From: Crocosphaera sp. UHCC 0190
GTDB taxonomy: Bacteria > Cyanobacteriota > Cyanobacteriia > Cyanobacteriales > Microcystaceae
Reading direction: 5' to 3'
DNA length: 64,000 nt
NCBI RefSeq assembly: GCF_034932065.1
Contig: NZ_JAYGHP010000011.1
Location: forward strand, 1 to 64,000
Shown: positions 51,524 through 60,216 of the stretch, piece by piece
Position numbering within the stretch: the first letter of the stretch is position 1
Layout of the letters: each line of letters begins with the position of its first letter
Translations under genes and position numbers: made by a program
Notes under the pieces: generated by a model
Told to the model about the DNA's origin: nothing
Databases searched by the model: none
What the model saw: only the letters and a program-made list of their open reading frames with translations

Positions 51524-52927
51524 ATGATAAGATCTTCTAAAATCCCTGCTGCTGCCAATGCCCCAACGCTGATAGAAGTCATTAAATGGATAGCTGATCC
51601 TGTTAACTATATGGAAAAAGCCATGCAACTTCATGGGGATATATTTAGAGTTAAAATGAGTTTTGATATGGATGAGATTATTTTTGTCAATCATCCTGAA
51701 GCTGTGCAACAAATTTTAACCCATGATCGCCAAGAATTTAGTGCGCCAGGAGATATTAATAAAAGCCTATCAATGTTATTTGGAGATGCTTCAGTTTTGA
51801 TGATAAACGGCGATCGCCATAAAAAACGTCGTCAACTTTTAATGCCTCCCTTTCATGGAGAAAGAATGCAAAGTTATGGGGAATTAATCATTAAATTAGC
51901 CCATAAAGTTATGGAAGAAATTTCTCCCGGTAGCTTATTTATTGCCCGAAAAGCCATGCAAAGTATTTCTTTACAGGTTATTATTGAAGCAGTATTTGGA
52001 TTTCCCGAAGGAGAAAAACAGCAAAAACTTGAAAAATTATTAATTGATTGGTTAGAAATTTTCAAATCACCCCTAACTACATCGGTTGTCTTTTTTCCTA
52101 TTTTACAATGGGATCTAGGAGCATGGAGTCCTTGGGGTAAATTTTTAAGAACAAGACAAGCACTTGATGACTTACTGTATAATGAAATTGCAGAACGTCG
52201 AGCAAATCCTGACCCCAGCCGCACCGATATTCTCTCTTTATTAATGTCAGCAACTGATGAACAAGGAAACCAACTCAGTGATCAAGAATTAAGAGATGAA
52301 TTACTAACTCTTTTATTTGCGGGTCATGAAACCACAGCAACTGCCATGACTTGGGCATTATACTGGACACATTACCACCCAGAAATTAGCGAAAAAGTTC
52401 GCAAAGAAATTGCCACGTTAGGGAAAAATCCTAATTTAATGGAGTTCATAAAACTGCCCTATTTAACCGCAGTTTGCCAAGAAAGCTTAAGAATTTATCC
52501 CGTTGCCATGTTAACCTTGGGAAGAAAAGTGGAACAACCCGTAGAATTAATGGGATATCAACTAGAACCAGGGCAAATTGTCGCAGGGTGTATGTATTTA
52601 ATTCATCAACGAGAAGATATCTATCCTGATCACGATCAATTTAAACCCGAACGCTTTTTAGAAAAACAATTTTCTCCCTATGAATTTATCCCCTTTGGGG
52701 GAGGTTCCCGTCGTTGTATTGGGGATGCTTTAGCCCAATTTGAAATGAAGTTGGTCTTAGCAACAATTTTGGCTAATTATGATTTGAGTTTAGTCACTTC
52801 TCGTCCTGAAAAACCCAAAAGACGGGGTATTACTTTAGCCCCAGAAACTGGAGTTAAAATGCTCATGAAAGGCAAAAAAAATCTTGATGTCGGGTCATCA
52901 CTTCCCAAATTTGTCTCAAAAGTATAA
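51524..52927 (+). CDS. Cytochrome P450 (CYP110-like)
   Basis: 467 residues. The I-helix AGHETT is at 266-271, the K-helix ExxR at 320-323 (ESLR) and the heme-binding FGGGSRRCIG at 391-400 with Cys398 as axial ligand. No N-terminal membrane anchor, so it is soluble and needs ferredoxin-type redox partners. The sequence is like the cyanobacterial CYP110 group, associated with fatty acid or terpenoid oxidation; substrate not determinable. AAGA precedes the ATG. Single gene. Confidence 0.9.
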   Translation: MIRSSKIPAAANAPTLIEVIKWIADPVNYMEKAMQLHGDIFRVKMSFDMDEIIFVNHPEAVQQILTHDRQEFSAPGDINKSLSMLFGDASVLMINGDRHKKRRQLLMPPFHGERMQSYGELIIKLAHKVMEEISPGSLFIARKAMQSISLQVIIEAVFGFPEGEKQQKLEKLLIDWLEIFKSPLTTSVVFFPILQWDLGAWSPWGKFLRTRQALDDLLYNEIAERRANPDPSRTDILSLLMSATDEQGNQLSDQELRDELLTLLFAGHETTATAMTWALYWTHYHPEISEKVRKEIATLGKNPNLMEFIKLPYLTAVCQESLRIYPVAMLTLGRKVEQPVELMGYQLEPGQIVAGCMYLIHQREDIYPDHDQFKPERFLEKQFSPYEFIPFGGGSRRCIGDALAQFEMKLVLATILANYDLSLVTSRPEKPKRRGITLAPETGVKMLMKGKKNLDVGSSLPKFVSKV

Positions 52928-53073
52928 ACAAACAAGCCACTTTATGGGGGTAGATTAAAATGAATAAAGCGTAACACCTTACCCCCAAATTAAAGGATTA
53001 AACCTCTACGCATTATGTGGCTGCGTAAGTCCCATTACCAATATTGACAGAGGAGAAGATATTGAAAGGTTGA

Positions 53074-53553
53074 TCAATGGTGAATGTCTAAATGCAAGAT
53101 ATAATTGCCGAGTTGTACCTTGCCTGACCATAACTCATATTCGAGTCTTAAGTATTCTGGTAAGACATCTCCCTCTAATTTTAAGCTGCGAGTATAGTTT
53201 CGTAGACGAAAGGCGTTAGAAATGTCCCCAGAGTCATCATTTAGCCAGTAGCGACTGACCCCATAAATACCGGGTTCCCAGAAATGGCGATAACAAAACT
53301 TACCGTTACCTTGTAAGGTCATAATCACTCGCGCGGGAGAAAGTTCTAACCAGAGTAATTGTCTGGCTGTTTCTAAGGCTGAAGTGGGTTCCTCGTCAGC
53401 TACTGATTTCATCGCTTCCGGTTGGTTGAGGAGGAGATGAAACTGACAACGATCTTTTTGGTACAGAGTGGCAGCAGTTTCAATGGTCGAGAGAATGGGT
53501 AAGTCCGTAGACATCAAGGAGAGAGAGACGGGACGACGATGATTGGTAGGCAT
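53074..53553 (-). CDS. Conserved cyanobacterial hypothetical protein (159 aa)
   Basis: 159 residues, soluble, mixed alpha/beta. Segments such as QLLWLELSPARVIMTLQGNGKFCYRHFWEPGIYGVSRYWL and the C-terminal EYELWSGKVQLGNYILHLDIHH look conserved. No signal peptide, membrane helix or known motif. Codon 14 ATG is an alternative start. A single gene between the P450 and tRNA-Asn. Function unknown. Confidence 0.6.
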   Translation of the reverse strand: MPTNHRRPVSLSLMSTDLPILSTIETAATLYQKDRCQFHLLLNQPEAMKSVADEEPTSALETARQLLWLELSPARVIMTLQGNGKFCYRHFWEPGIYGVSRYWLNDDSGDISNAFRLRNYTRSLKLEGDVLPEYLRLEYELWSGKVQLGNYILHLDIHH

Positions 53554-53704
53554 GGGGATTTATCTTGAGAGAGGCATACTTCTACGATAAAGCCCTAATG
53601 TAAGATTTCACAACGCCCTTTTTAATGATTTTTTTTACAAATCATTAATTTAGGCCTTGCCAAATGACATAGGTTATTGCTATAGTTAGTAATCGTGTGA
53701 GCAA

Positions 53705-53776
53705 TCCTCAGTAGCTCAGTGGTAGAGCGGTCGGCTGTTAACCGATTGGTCGTAGGTTCGAATCCTACCTGGGGAG
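53705..53776 (+). tRNA. trnN: tRNA-Asn (GUU)
   Basis: Full cloverleaf of 72 bases. Acceptor TCCTCAG (53705-53711) pairs with CTGGGGA (53769-53775) with one wobble; D arm has GTAGCTCAGTGGTAGAGC; anticodon loop CTGTTAA with anticodon GTT; T arm GTAGGTTCGAATCCTAC. Discriminator G, CCA not encoded. Confidence 0.97.
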
Positions 53777-53787
53777 TTGAAAAGTAA

Positions 53788-53970
53788 GGAAATGATTATA
53801 GATTCCTCCCTAATGGCAATCGCCCTCTGGTTATTGCCATTGATGAAGTTAATCAGCTTTTTGCCTATCCTGACACTGCTCGTGAATTTCTCATTAGCGT
53901 TTTATTATCTATGCAGGGGACAATAACCCTCGAACAACTGTTAGAAAAGTCTGGGATCATGCAGCAATAA
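53788..53970 (+). pseudogene. AAA-like ATPase 3' remnant
   Basis: About 60 codons after a TAA read PLVIAIDEVNQLFAYPDTAREFL, matching the Walker-B region of AAA-like ATPases found in cyanobacterial NTPase clusters, then stop at 53968-53970. Start, Walker A and the sensor region are absent. The fragment begins just after the tRNA-Asn and ends overlapping the next gene by 14 bases. Confidence 0.5.
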
Positions 53971-55165
53971 TTTTTTCATACTCATTCCCCAAGGCTTCCC
54001 AAGTATAATTATTCTCAATATACTCTCGACCATTTTTAGATAATGTATGACGTAAATTAGCATCCTCAAATAAATCACTAATCTTATTAATATATTCTTC
54101 TATCGTATTCGCTCTTAAAGCCCTTAAAGGAACATTTTCTCCCGCCACTTCCATTCCTTCTAAACCGCGATCGCTTGCCACCACGGGAACCCCTGCAGCC
54201 ATCGCTTCCAGGGTTTTAAATTTCATACCAAACCCTGTCCGTAAAGGGATAACTGCCACAGTTGCTTGATGTAAATAATCAACCACAGAAGGGACTCTTC
54301 CCGTTACGGTAATACCAGGACGTTTTGCTAATGCTTGTACTTCAGGAGAGGGTTTAGAACCCACTAAGGTTAAGGTTGCATCAGGATATTTTGTTTGCAA
54401 TAATGGCAAAACTTCTTGACTAAAAAAGACAGCACCGTCAATATTAACAAAATAATCTAATCCCCCAACAAATACTAAACGATGTCCTCCTGGATCATGA
54501 GAACGATAAGGAAAGGTTTCTAAGTCTACACCATTAGCAATTAAAGCAATTTTTGCATTGGGAGCAAAGTCCCGCATTTGTTGTTCATCTTCATCCGTTG
54601 TTACCACAACTTGGGAAAATTTAGAGACAGTCCGTTGTTCATAACGACGCAATAAAGGAAGATAAAGACGATCCCTGAGTTTATTCTCTGAGGTTCCCGT
54701 TGCCAATTGATTTAAACAAGTTTTATATACCGAACTATGAATATCAATAATAGTTTTTATTTTTTGTTTCCACTGGGGACGAATATAAATTTCATTAACG
54801 CTATGTTCACAAGTAATGACATCAAACCGTTGCTCAGCTACCGCTTGATCTATCCATTGTTGAATTTCTGCTAGATAAAGATAGCGCACATTGGGAGGAG
54901 TCCCTTCCAGAAAAAATTGACTAAACCTCATAACTTTATCCAAAAATCCGTTGCTGTCTTCCGTAGGACGGGGAAATACCTTTAAGTCTGTAACATAGGA
55001 ACGAAGTTGTTCAATTTCTTCCTTGGTAACGTCTTCCGTTAATTGAGTAATTAATGTAATCTCGTGAATTTTACTGATAAATTTTAGTAGATTAAACGTC
55101 CGTCCTTGAGTTCCCCCACGACTAGGTGGATAGGGAAATGTAGCACAAATCATTAATAATTTCAT
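53957..55165 (-). CDS. Family 4 glycosyltransferase
   Basis: 402 residues from the ATG at 55165 (GTG at 55189 is possible). N-terminal domain: LLMICATFPYPPSRGGTQGRTFNLLKFI; donor domain: LVFVGGLDYFVNIDGAVFFSQEVLPLL and VAVIPLRTGFGMKFKTLEAMAAGVPVVASDRGLEGM with the lysine/glutamate donor site. It resembles the sugar-transfer PEP-CTERM/Wcl-type GT4 enzymes. Convergent with tRNA-Asn side, monocistronic. Substrate unknown. Confidence 0.86.
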   Translation of the reverse strand: MKLLMICATFPYPPSRGGTQGRTFNLLKFISKIHEITLITQLTEDVTKEEIEQLRSYVTDLKVFPRPTEDSNGFLDKVMRFSQFFLEGTPPNVRYLYLAEIQQWIDQAVAEQRFDVITCEHSVNEIYIRPQWKQKIKTIIDIHSSVYKTCLNQLATGTSENKLRDRLYLPLLRRYEQRTVSKFSQVVVTTDEDEQQMRDFAPNAKIALIANGVDLETFPYRSHDPGGHRLVFVGGLDYFVNIDGAVFFSQEVLPLLQTKYPDATLTLVGSKPSPEVQALAKRPGITVTGRVPSVVDYLHQATVAVIPLRTGFGMKFKTLEAMAAGVPVVASDRGLEGMEVAGENVPLRALRANTIEEYINKISDLFEDANLRHTLSKNGREYIENNYTWEALGNEYEKIIAA

Positions 55166-55331
55166 TGCTTTATTTGTGAGGTTGCTCACGAGTTTTTTGC
55201 TCGATCACGATTTTACAATGTAAAGTTTACCCTTTTCAACGAATTCCTGAACCCCAAACCCCTATCAGATCCAAGATCCCCTGAAAACTAAATTTCTTGT
55301 CCGTTGATTCACTCAAAATGAGAAACTATGT

Positions 55332-55337
55332 TATAAT
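55332..55337 (+). promoter_or_regulatory. Extended -10 (TGTTATAAT) upstream of the RRM gene
   Basis: TGT precedes a perfect TATAAT (55332-55337); the -35 is weak (TCACTC, 17 bases upstream). Transcription would start near 55344, giving a leader of about 130 bases, long as in cold-responsive rbp genes. Confidence 0.5.
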
Positions 55338-55472
55338 GAAAGACGAGACAACTAAGTATCGGTAGTAGATTTTGTTATCAGCATTGACAGGTATTTCCCG
55401 TTCAGCCTTGGCACGATTCTCTCCGACCGCTCAATCTCTACAAACATCTTAGATTCACGGAGATAATCCCAA

Positions 55473-55775
55473 ATGTCAATTTATGTAGGCAACCTATCCT
55501 ATGACGTTACTGAAGCTGACCTTAACTCGGTATTTGCCGATTATGGTTCAGTCAAGCGCGTTCATATCCCCACTGACCGTGACACCGGTCGGATGCGTGG
55601 CTTTGCTTTCGTCGAAATGGACTCTGTCACCCAAGAAGAGACCGCTATTTCTACCCTAGACGGAGCAGAATGGATGGGACGCACCTTAAAGGTCAACAAA
55701 GCCAAGGAACGCGAACAACGTTCAGGAGGCTCCTTCGGTGGAGGCGGCGGCAGAGGAAGACGCAACCAATACTAA
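55473..55775 (+). CDS. RNA-binding protein, RRM with Gly/Arg tail (Rbp type)
   Basis: 100 residues. One RNA recognition motif spans 1-80: RNP2 IYVGNL (3-8) and RNP1 RGFAFVEM (42-49) with the aromatic residues in place. The tail (83-100) is Gly/Arg-rich, the feature of cold-inducible cyanobacterial Rbp proteins. It binds RNA, probably as a chaperone or in mRNA localisation. Long leader and GGAG upstream. Confidence 0.92.
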   Translation: MSIYVGNLSYDVTEADLNSVFADYGSVKRVHIPTDRDTGRMRGFAFVEMDSVTQEETAISTLDGAEWMGRTLKVNKAKEREQRSGGSFGGGGGRGRRNQY

Positions 55776-55818
55776 GACCTAAATTAAGTCAATCAGGGGT
55801 AGGAAATTATTAAATTTT

Positions 55819-56793
55819 CTACTCCTTTTTCAGTGATTGCATATTATAATCAATCATCATTCTTACCACGTCTGGCATCTTGTATTGGGCTTTCCAGCCT
55901 AGTTTTTCCCATGATTTACTGGGGTTGCCGCAACTATAGGCAAGATCAGTTGGTCGGAATAGGCTAGGATTTGTTGTGACATAATCTTGCCAATTTAATC
56001 CTAAATAATCAAAAGTTTGTATAACAAATTCTTCTAAAGAAGAGCTTTCTCCTGTGGCAATTACATAGTCATCCGGTTGAGATTGTTGTAACATTAAATA
56101 CATCGCTTTAACATATTCTGGAGCCCAACCCCAATCTCGTTTTATAGTGACATTACCTAACTGTAATTTTTGAGAAATGCCTTGAGCAATATTACAAGCT
56201 GCGCTGACAATTTTTTGTGTGACAAATCGTTGGGGACGCAAGGGAGATTCATGGTTAAATAGAATCCCTGAACAGGCAAAAATTCCATAAGCTTCTCGAT
56301 AATTAGCCACTTCCCAAAAAGCCGCAGATTTAGCCACAGCATAGGGACTACGGGGACGAAAAGGGGTTAATTCATCGGCAGGAAAAACCCCAATATCTCC
56401 AAAACATTCACTTGACCCTGCATTATAAAACTTAATTGGTGCGCCAGTAAATCGAATCGCTTCTAACAGGTTTAATGTCCCTGTCGCAATACTTTCTAAG
56501 GTTTCGACCGGTAACTCAAAAGACAATCCGACAGAACTTTGGCCGGCTAAATTATAAACTTCTTCAGGCTCAACTTTATTGAGGACTTGCAAAACACTCC
56601 GAAAATCATTGAGAGACATAGATTCAATCTTTATTTGCTCCCGAATCCCTAAACGGACTAAATTATGAAATGATGAGATCTGGGCATCCCGTGATGTCCC
56701 AAAAACAATATAACCTTGATCCAGAAGAAATTGAGCTAAATAAGCCCCATCTTGACCAGAAATGCCACAAATTAAAGCGGTTTTTTGTCCCAT
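55819..56793 (-). CDS. gmd: GDP-mannose 4,6-dehydratase
   Basis: 324 residues. The short-chain dehydrogenase NAD site ALICGISGQDGAYLAQFLLDQGY starts at residue 5 (GISGQDGAYLA is GMD-type), LAGQSSVGLSFELPVET and SSECFGDI carry catalytic residues, and YAVAKSAAFW the Tyr/Lys pair. LFNHESPLRPQRFVTQKI is characteristic of Gmd. It makes GDP-4-keto-6-deoxymannose, precursor of fucose, rhamnose-type or 6-deoxyheptose sugars. It is five bases upstream-coupled with the HpsE-like gene on the same strand. Confidence 0.92.
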   Translation of the reverse strand: MGQKTALICGISGQDGAYLAQFLLDQGYIVFGTSRDAQISSFHNLVRLGIREQIKIESMSLNDFRSVLQVLNKVEPEEVYNLAGQSSVGLSFELPVETLESIATGTLNLLEAIRFTGAPIKFYNAGSSECFGDIGVFPADELTPFRPRSPYAVAKSAAFWEVANYREAYGIFACSGILFNHESPLRPQRFVTQKIVSAACNIAQGISQKLQLGNVTIKRDWGWAPEYVKAMYLMLQQSQPDDYVIATGESSSLEEFVIQTFDYLGLNWQDYVTTNPSLFRPTDLAYSCGNPSKSWEKLGWKAQYKMPDVVRMMIDYNMQSLKKE

Positions 56794-56797
56794 AAAT

Positions 56798-57733
56798 TTA
56801 GTGATTTGTGTTCTTATTGTTTTTAGGGGTTAATAATAATTGTATCGCTTCCTTTAAATAGCCAATTTGCCCATAAGCATAGACTAGATTATCAAAACTG
56901 AGAGCCGGATTAGTCACATATTTCAAGGATTTATACAACCCCCTCATTAACCTTTCTCCTCCCCTTCTCAATTGAACAATTCCCGTGCGTCCCGCAATTT
57001 CCTCCCGATAACATTCACTTACCCCTTGCCACCAACTACGTCGCAAAAACCAGCCGGGTTTGAGTCTTTCAGGGGACACATTATGTCCGACTAAGGCATC
57101 AGGAAGATAGGCGACTTCCCATCCTTGGGTTAAGGCCAATTCTGTCATGAATAGTTCCTCATTGGAAAGGAGTTTTTTGCCGACTCTCCCTAAATTAACA
57201 TCAAACCCCCCAATTTTTTCTAAAAATAACCGTCTTAGGGAGTAATTTAAGCCTCTAGGGGTTAACTGAGGATTGGTAATGGAAACCATTTTATCACCTA
57301 AATCGTAGGCTCCTAACCCTCCCGCTAAATCTTCAGAAATCCATTGAGGGGGAGATATTCCTTCTGGCCAAATTAAGGTAACTTTGCCCCCGGCGATCGC
57401 CAATTTTTCCTGGTGTTGATAAGCATCCACCAAAACCCGCAACCATTGGGGAGAGGCGATCGCATCATCATCAAGATAGGCTAAAATGGGCGCGGTGGTT
57501 TCTTGGGCCCCTGTATTGCGTGCCACTGATAGCCCCAAAATTGGCTCATAAACGTACTTTAAACGGGGATGGGACAAACGAGACTCTACCACCTGTTTTG
57601 TGGTGTCTGTGGAGCCATTATCCACTACCAGGATCTCATAATTTGTGCCTTCTTGGGCTAATAAACTATCAATGGCATCTCCTAAATAGCGATCGCGGTT
57701 ATGGGTACAAATAATGGCAGCAATTTCATACAT
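56798..57733 (-). CDS. Family 2 glycosyltransferase, HpsE-like
   Basis: 311 residues, GT-A fold: AAIICTHNRDRYLGDAIDSLLAQ (5-27), LVVDNGSTDTTKQVV, ARNTGAQETTAPILAYLDDDA (DxD metal site) and SNEELFMTELALTQG. The layout is that of HpsE-type enzymes associated with hormogonium or exopolysaccharide synthesis. It precedes gmd in transcription with a four-base gap, so both probably serve one glycan. Confidence 0.85.
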   Translation of the reverse strand: MYEIAAIICTHNRDRYLGDAIDSLLAQEGTNYEILVVDNGSTDTTKQVVESRLSHPRLKYVYEPILGLSVARNTGAQETTAPILAYLDDDAIASPQWLRVLVDAYQHQEKLAIAGGKVTLIWPEGISPPQWISEDLAGGLGAYDLGDKMVSITNPQLTPRGLNYSLRRLFLEKIGGFDVNLGRVGKKLLSNEELFMTELALTQGWEVAYLPDALVGHNVSPERLKPGWFLRRSWWQGVSECYREEIAGRTGIVQLRRGGERLMRGLYKSLKYVTNPALSFDNLVYAYGQIGYLKEAIQLLLTPKNNKNTNH

Positions 57734-57843
57734 GATTTAGCATTTTCTGGGTTATTAAGTGGTCACTGCTAAGTATATTATTTAATTAACCAATTAGCTG
57801 CATAGCAGATCACCACCTAACCCACCCTAGGCAATATAAATAA

Positions 57844-57868
57844 GTAAGGTGGGCATTGCCCACCCTAC
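57844..57868. repeat. GTAGGGTGGGCA-type palindrome, copy 2
   Basis: GTAAGGTGGGCA and TGCCCACCCTAC, one mismatch from copy 1 at 23178-23202 and likewise immediately after a minus-strand stop. Probable repeat-derived terminator. Confidence 0.75.
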
Positions 57869-57870
57869 AA

Positions 57871-59895
57871 TTAATTGGCGGTTTGCTCTGGGGGTTTCTG
57901 CTTTTTATCCTTCTTTTCTTCTGGTTTTTTGCCTTCTTTTTCGGCTTTATAAGCGGCTAATATTTCATCAACTTGTTGCCGCATTTGTTGATGTTTTTCT
58001 ACTCCTTCATAAGCAAAACGGTTGAAATTATTGCGGACAATTTCCACCTCAATATATTTCACGCGATCGCTGGTATCAGGGTGAGTAGATAGCCAAGCAG
58101 GGGGACGGTTTTTGTGTTCATCATTCATGACTACCATTAAATTCCGTACCCCGTCAGCAGCGTAACCCGTAGCAGCGAGTAAACGAGTGCCAAACAAGTC
58201 AGCTTGTTCTTCCATACCTCGACTATAGCCAAGAACAGCGAGATTGCTTGCCAAACCGCCCACATAGGGGATATAGTCCACTACACTGCTGGTTAAGGCA
58301 CTTTGGGTCATCTGTTGAAAGCCGTGGGAAAGGACAGCATGGGCTAATTCATGGGCCAATAACCCCGCTAACTCGGCCTCTGATTGTGTTTTGGCGATCG
58401 CCCCGGCATTGACAAAAATTTTACCCCCTGGCAAAGCAAAAGCATTGATATTTTCATCCATGACTACATAAAATTCATAGTTGAATTCCTCTCGTCCGGC
58501 TGCTTTAGCTAATTTCTGCCCAATTTCATTAACATAGGCTAAAACTTCGGGATCATCAACCAATTTGAGTTTATTTTTCATCCCGTCCGCATAACTTTGC
58601 CCAATAACTGATTCCCCTTGTAACAAAAGATAACTGGTTTGTAAGGTAGACAGGGGCGCGAAGACATTGCCCATTAAAGCGGCACCGACACCACCCATAA
58701 CGGCATTTCCTACCATATTCCAGGTCATTTGGGATTGTAAGTCCCCTTGATAACGAGCTAAATTATCATCAGCCCGTTTTTTAAACTCTGCTGCCCGAAA
58801 ATGATCCTGATTAAAGATCGCAAACTGACGGGCAGTTAAGGAAGCGGCTAACCAGTTCTTAGCTTCTTCATCAGCAGTAATTTTAGCATCAACTAAGGGG
58901 GCTTCATTGGGATAAAGGGTGGCCGCAGTCGTTAAGATTTCCCGCGCTTCCTCAGGGCGTTTATCTTGTTCTAAGGCTTCAGCATACTTAAGATGGCCTG
59001 GAATAAATTCAGGATACTTTTCCGATAACAGTCTTAAGGGGGCTAAACGTTTGCTCTTGTAAACCTGATTATCCGTTAAACTTTCCTGATAGAGTCGCCA
59101 ATAAACCCCACCCCCTGGCAACAAATATTCTGGTTCATAAACCGCTTGAGCAAGCATTTCTCGGTTTAATTCTGCTTCTTTGCCAAACGGTTCTTTGGCA
59201 TCACGGTAGAATCTTTCTGCTAATAAGGTATCACCGCAACGATAAAAATGATCTCCTTTGGCCAGGGTTTGATAACGGGCAATGTCTTCAGGAGAAGGGC
59301 CGTTAGTTTCTTCTGAAGTGCTTTCAGGGTCTGCTGTGGGGGGTTTTTCCAAGGCGGCGGCTCCTTGAGTGGGGAGAGGGGTCTGACTCTCTTTTTGAGC
59401 GACTTCTATGGGAGTTGCCAAGGGATATTGTGCTAAAGGAGGCGCACTTTCACAACTATTTGCTGTTTCTGGGGTGGTTGTCTGAGTAGCTTCTGTTTCG
59501 GTTTCTGTTGAGGGGGGGGTTACAGGGGCCGGTTTTTTATGATCGGGCTGTTTTTTGTCGGTATTAACCGCTTCAGGGGTGGTTTCCGTTGAGGAGGGAG
59601 TTACCGTCTCAGGTTTGGTCGGTTCAGGCTGTTTTTTATCGGTATTAACCACTTCGGGGGTGGTTTCTGGCGGTTGTACCTCAGCAGTATGAGGGATTTC
59701 TTCAGGAATTATTTCCGTTGTATTACTATGGGAGGAATTAGAGATCTCAAAAGACGTGCTATCTAGAGGAACGATCTCAGCCTTAAAATCAGCCGTTAAT
59801 GGTGTGGTTTCCGGTTGGGGCAATGTTTGAGCAAATGTTGCCGTCGGACAAAGAATGCCGGCAAGAATTAGAGATAAGTACCAGTTTAGTCTCAT
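57871..59895 (-). CDS. Exported M48-family zinc metalloprotease with TPR-like and Pro/Thr-rich regions
   Basis: 674 residues. Signal peptide 1-22 (AFA/FAQ). Residues 60-200 are Pro/Thr/Glu-rich with a 27-residue tandem duplication (78-104 and 105-131). TPR-like helices occupy 200-385. The M48 domain contains HELAH (515-519) with downstream EEQAD as third-ligand region. A charged Lys/Glu tail ends the chain. Probably a BepA/LoiP-like envelope quality-control protease in periplasm. It is a single gene. Confidence 0.88.
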   Translation of the reverse strand: MRLNWYLSLILAGILCPTATFAQTLPQPETTPLTADFKAEIVPLDSTSFEISNSSHSNTTEIIPEEIPHTAEVQPPETTPEVVNTDKKQPEPTKPETVTPSSTETTPEAVNTDKKQPDHKKPAPVTPPSTETETEATQTTTPETANSCESAPPLAQYPLATPIEVAQKESQTPLPTQGAAALEKPPTADPESTSEETNGPSPEDIARYQTLAKGDHFYRCGDTLLAERFYRDAKEPFGKEAELNREMLAQAVYEPEYLLPGGGVYWRLYQESLTDNQVYKSKRLAPLRLLSEKYPEFIPGHLKYAEALEQDKRPEEAREILTTAATLYPNEAPLVDAKITADEEAKNWLAASLTARQFAIFNQDHFRAAEFKKRADDNLARYQGDLQSQMTWNMVGNAVMGGVGAALMGNVFAPLSTLQTSYLLLQGESVIGQSYADGMKNKLKLVDDPEVLAYVNEIGQKLAKAAGREEFNYEFYVVMDENINAFALPGGKIFVNAGAIAKTQSEAELAGLLAHELAHAVLSHGFQQMTQSALTSSVVDYIPYVGGLASNLAVLGYSRGMEEQADLFGTRLLAATGYAADGVRNLMVVMNDEHKNRPPAWLSTHPDTSDRVKYIEVEIVRNNFNRFAYEGVEKHQQMRQQVDEILAAYKAEKEGKKPEEKKDKKQKPPEQTAN
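59503..59664 (-). repeat. Two tandem 81-bp coding repeats in the M48 protease gene
   Basis: Residues 78-104 and 105-131 align unit to unit (TTPEVVNTDKKQP... and TTPEAVNTDKKQP...). The repeat could expand or contract by slippage or recombination without a frameshift, since 81 is a multiple of three. Confidence 0.75.
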
Positions 59896-60216
59896 AAAAC
59901 AATCCTTTTTTCTTATAGATAGGAGATATGATGTTGTCGCAAACTATTCTCTCTATGTTATAAACAATGTTTTCGGCTGAAGCATCTTTTAGCATAATTT
60001 TAGGTTTACTTTGGAATTTTTGAGAAAATGAGCTTGGGTGATTATGATCATTAATAATTCAGCGTTTTATCAATTATTGTGGGAATTGATACAAAATATT
60101 AGCTAGGGTTATTTTAAAAAATGTATCCTTAGCTCCTTATTTTTCCTTAACAACTATAATGTAAAGACAAAATCCCTGAGTAATTAGCCGAGACTTTGGT
60201 GGTGTGAGACAGTATT
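59896..60216. other. Divergent intergenic region between M48 protease and TamB-like genes
   Basis: AT-rich. A TATAAT at 60155-60160 could be the -10 of the TamB-like gene, with no clear -35. Nothing further is supported. Confidence 0.35.
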
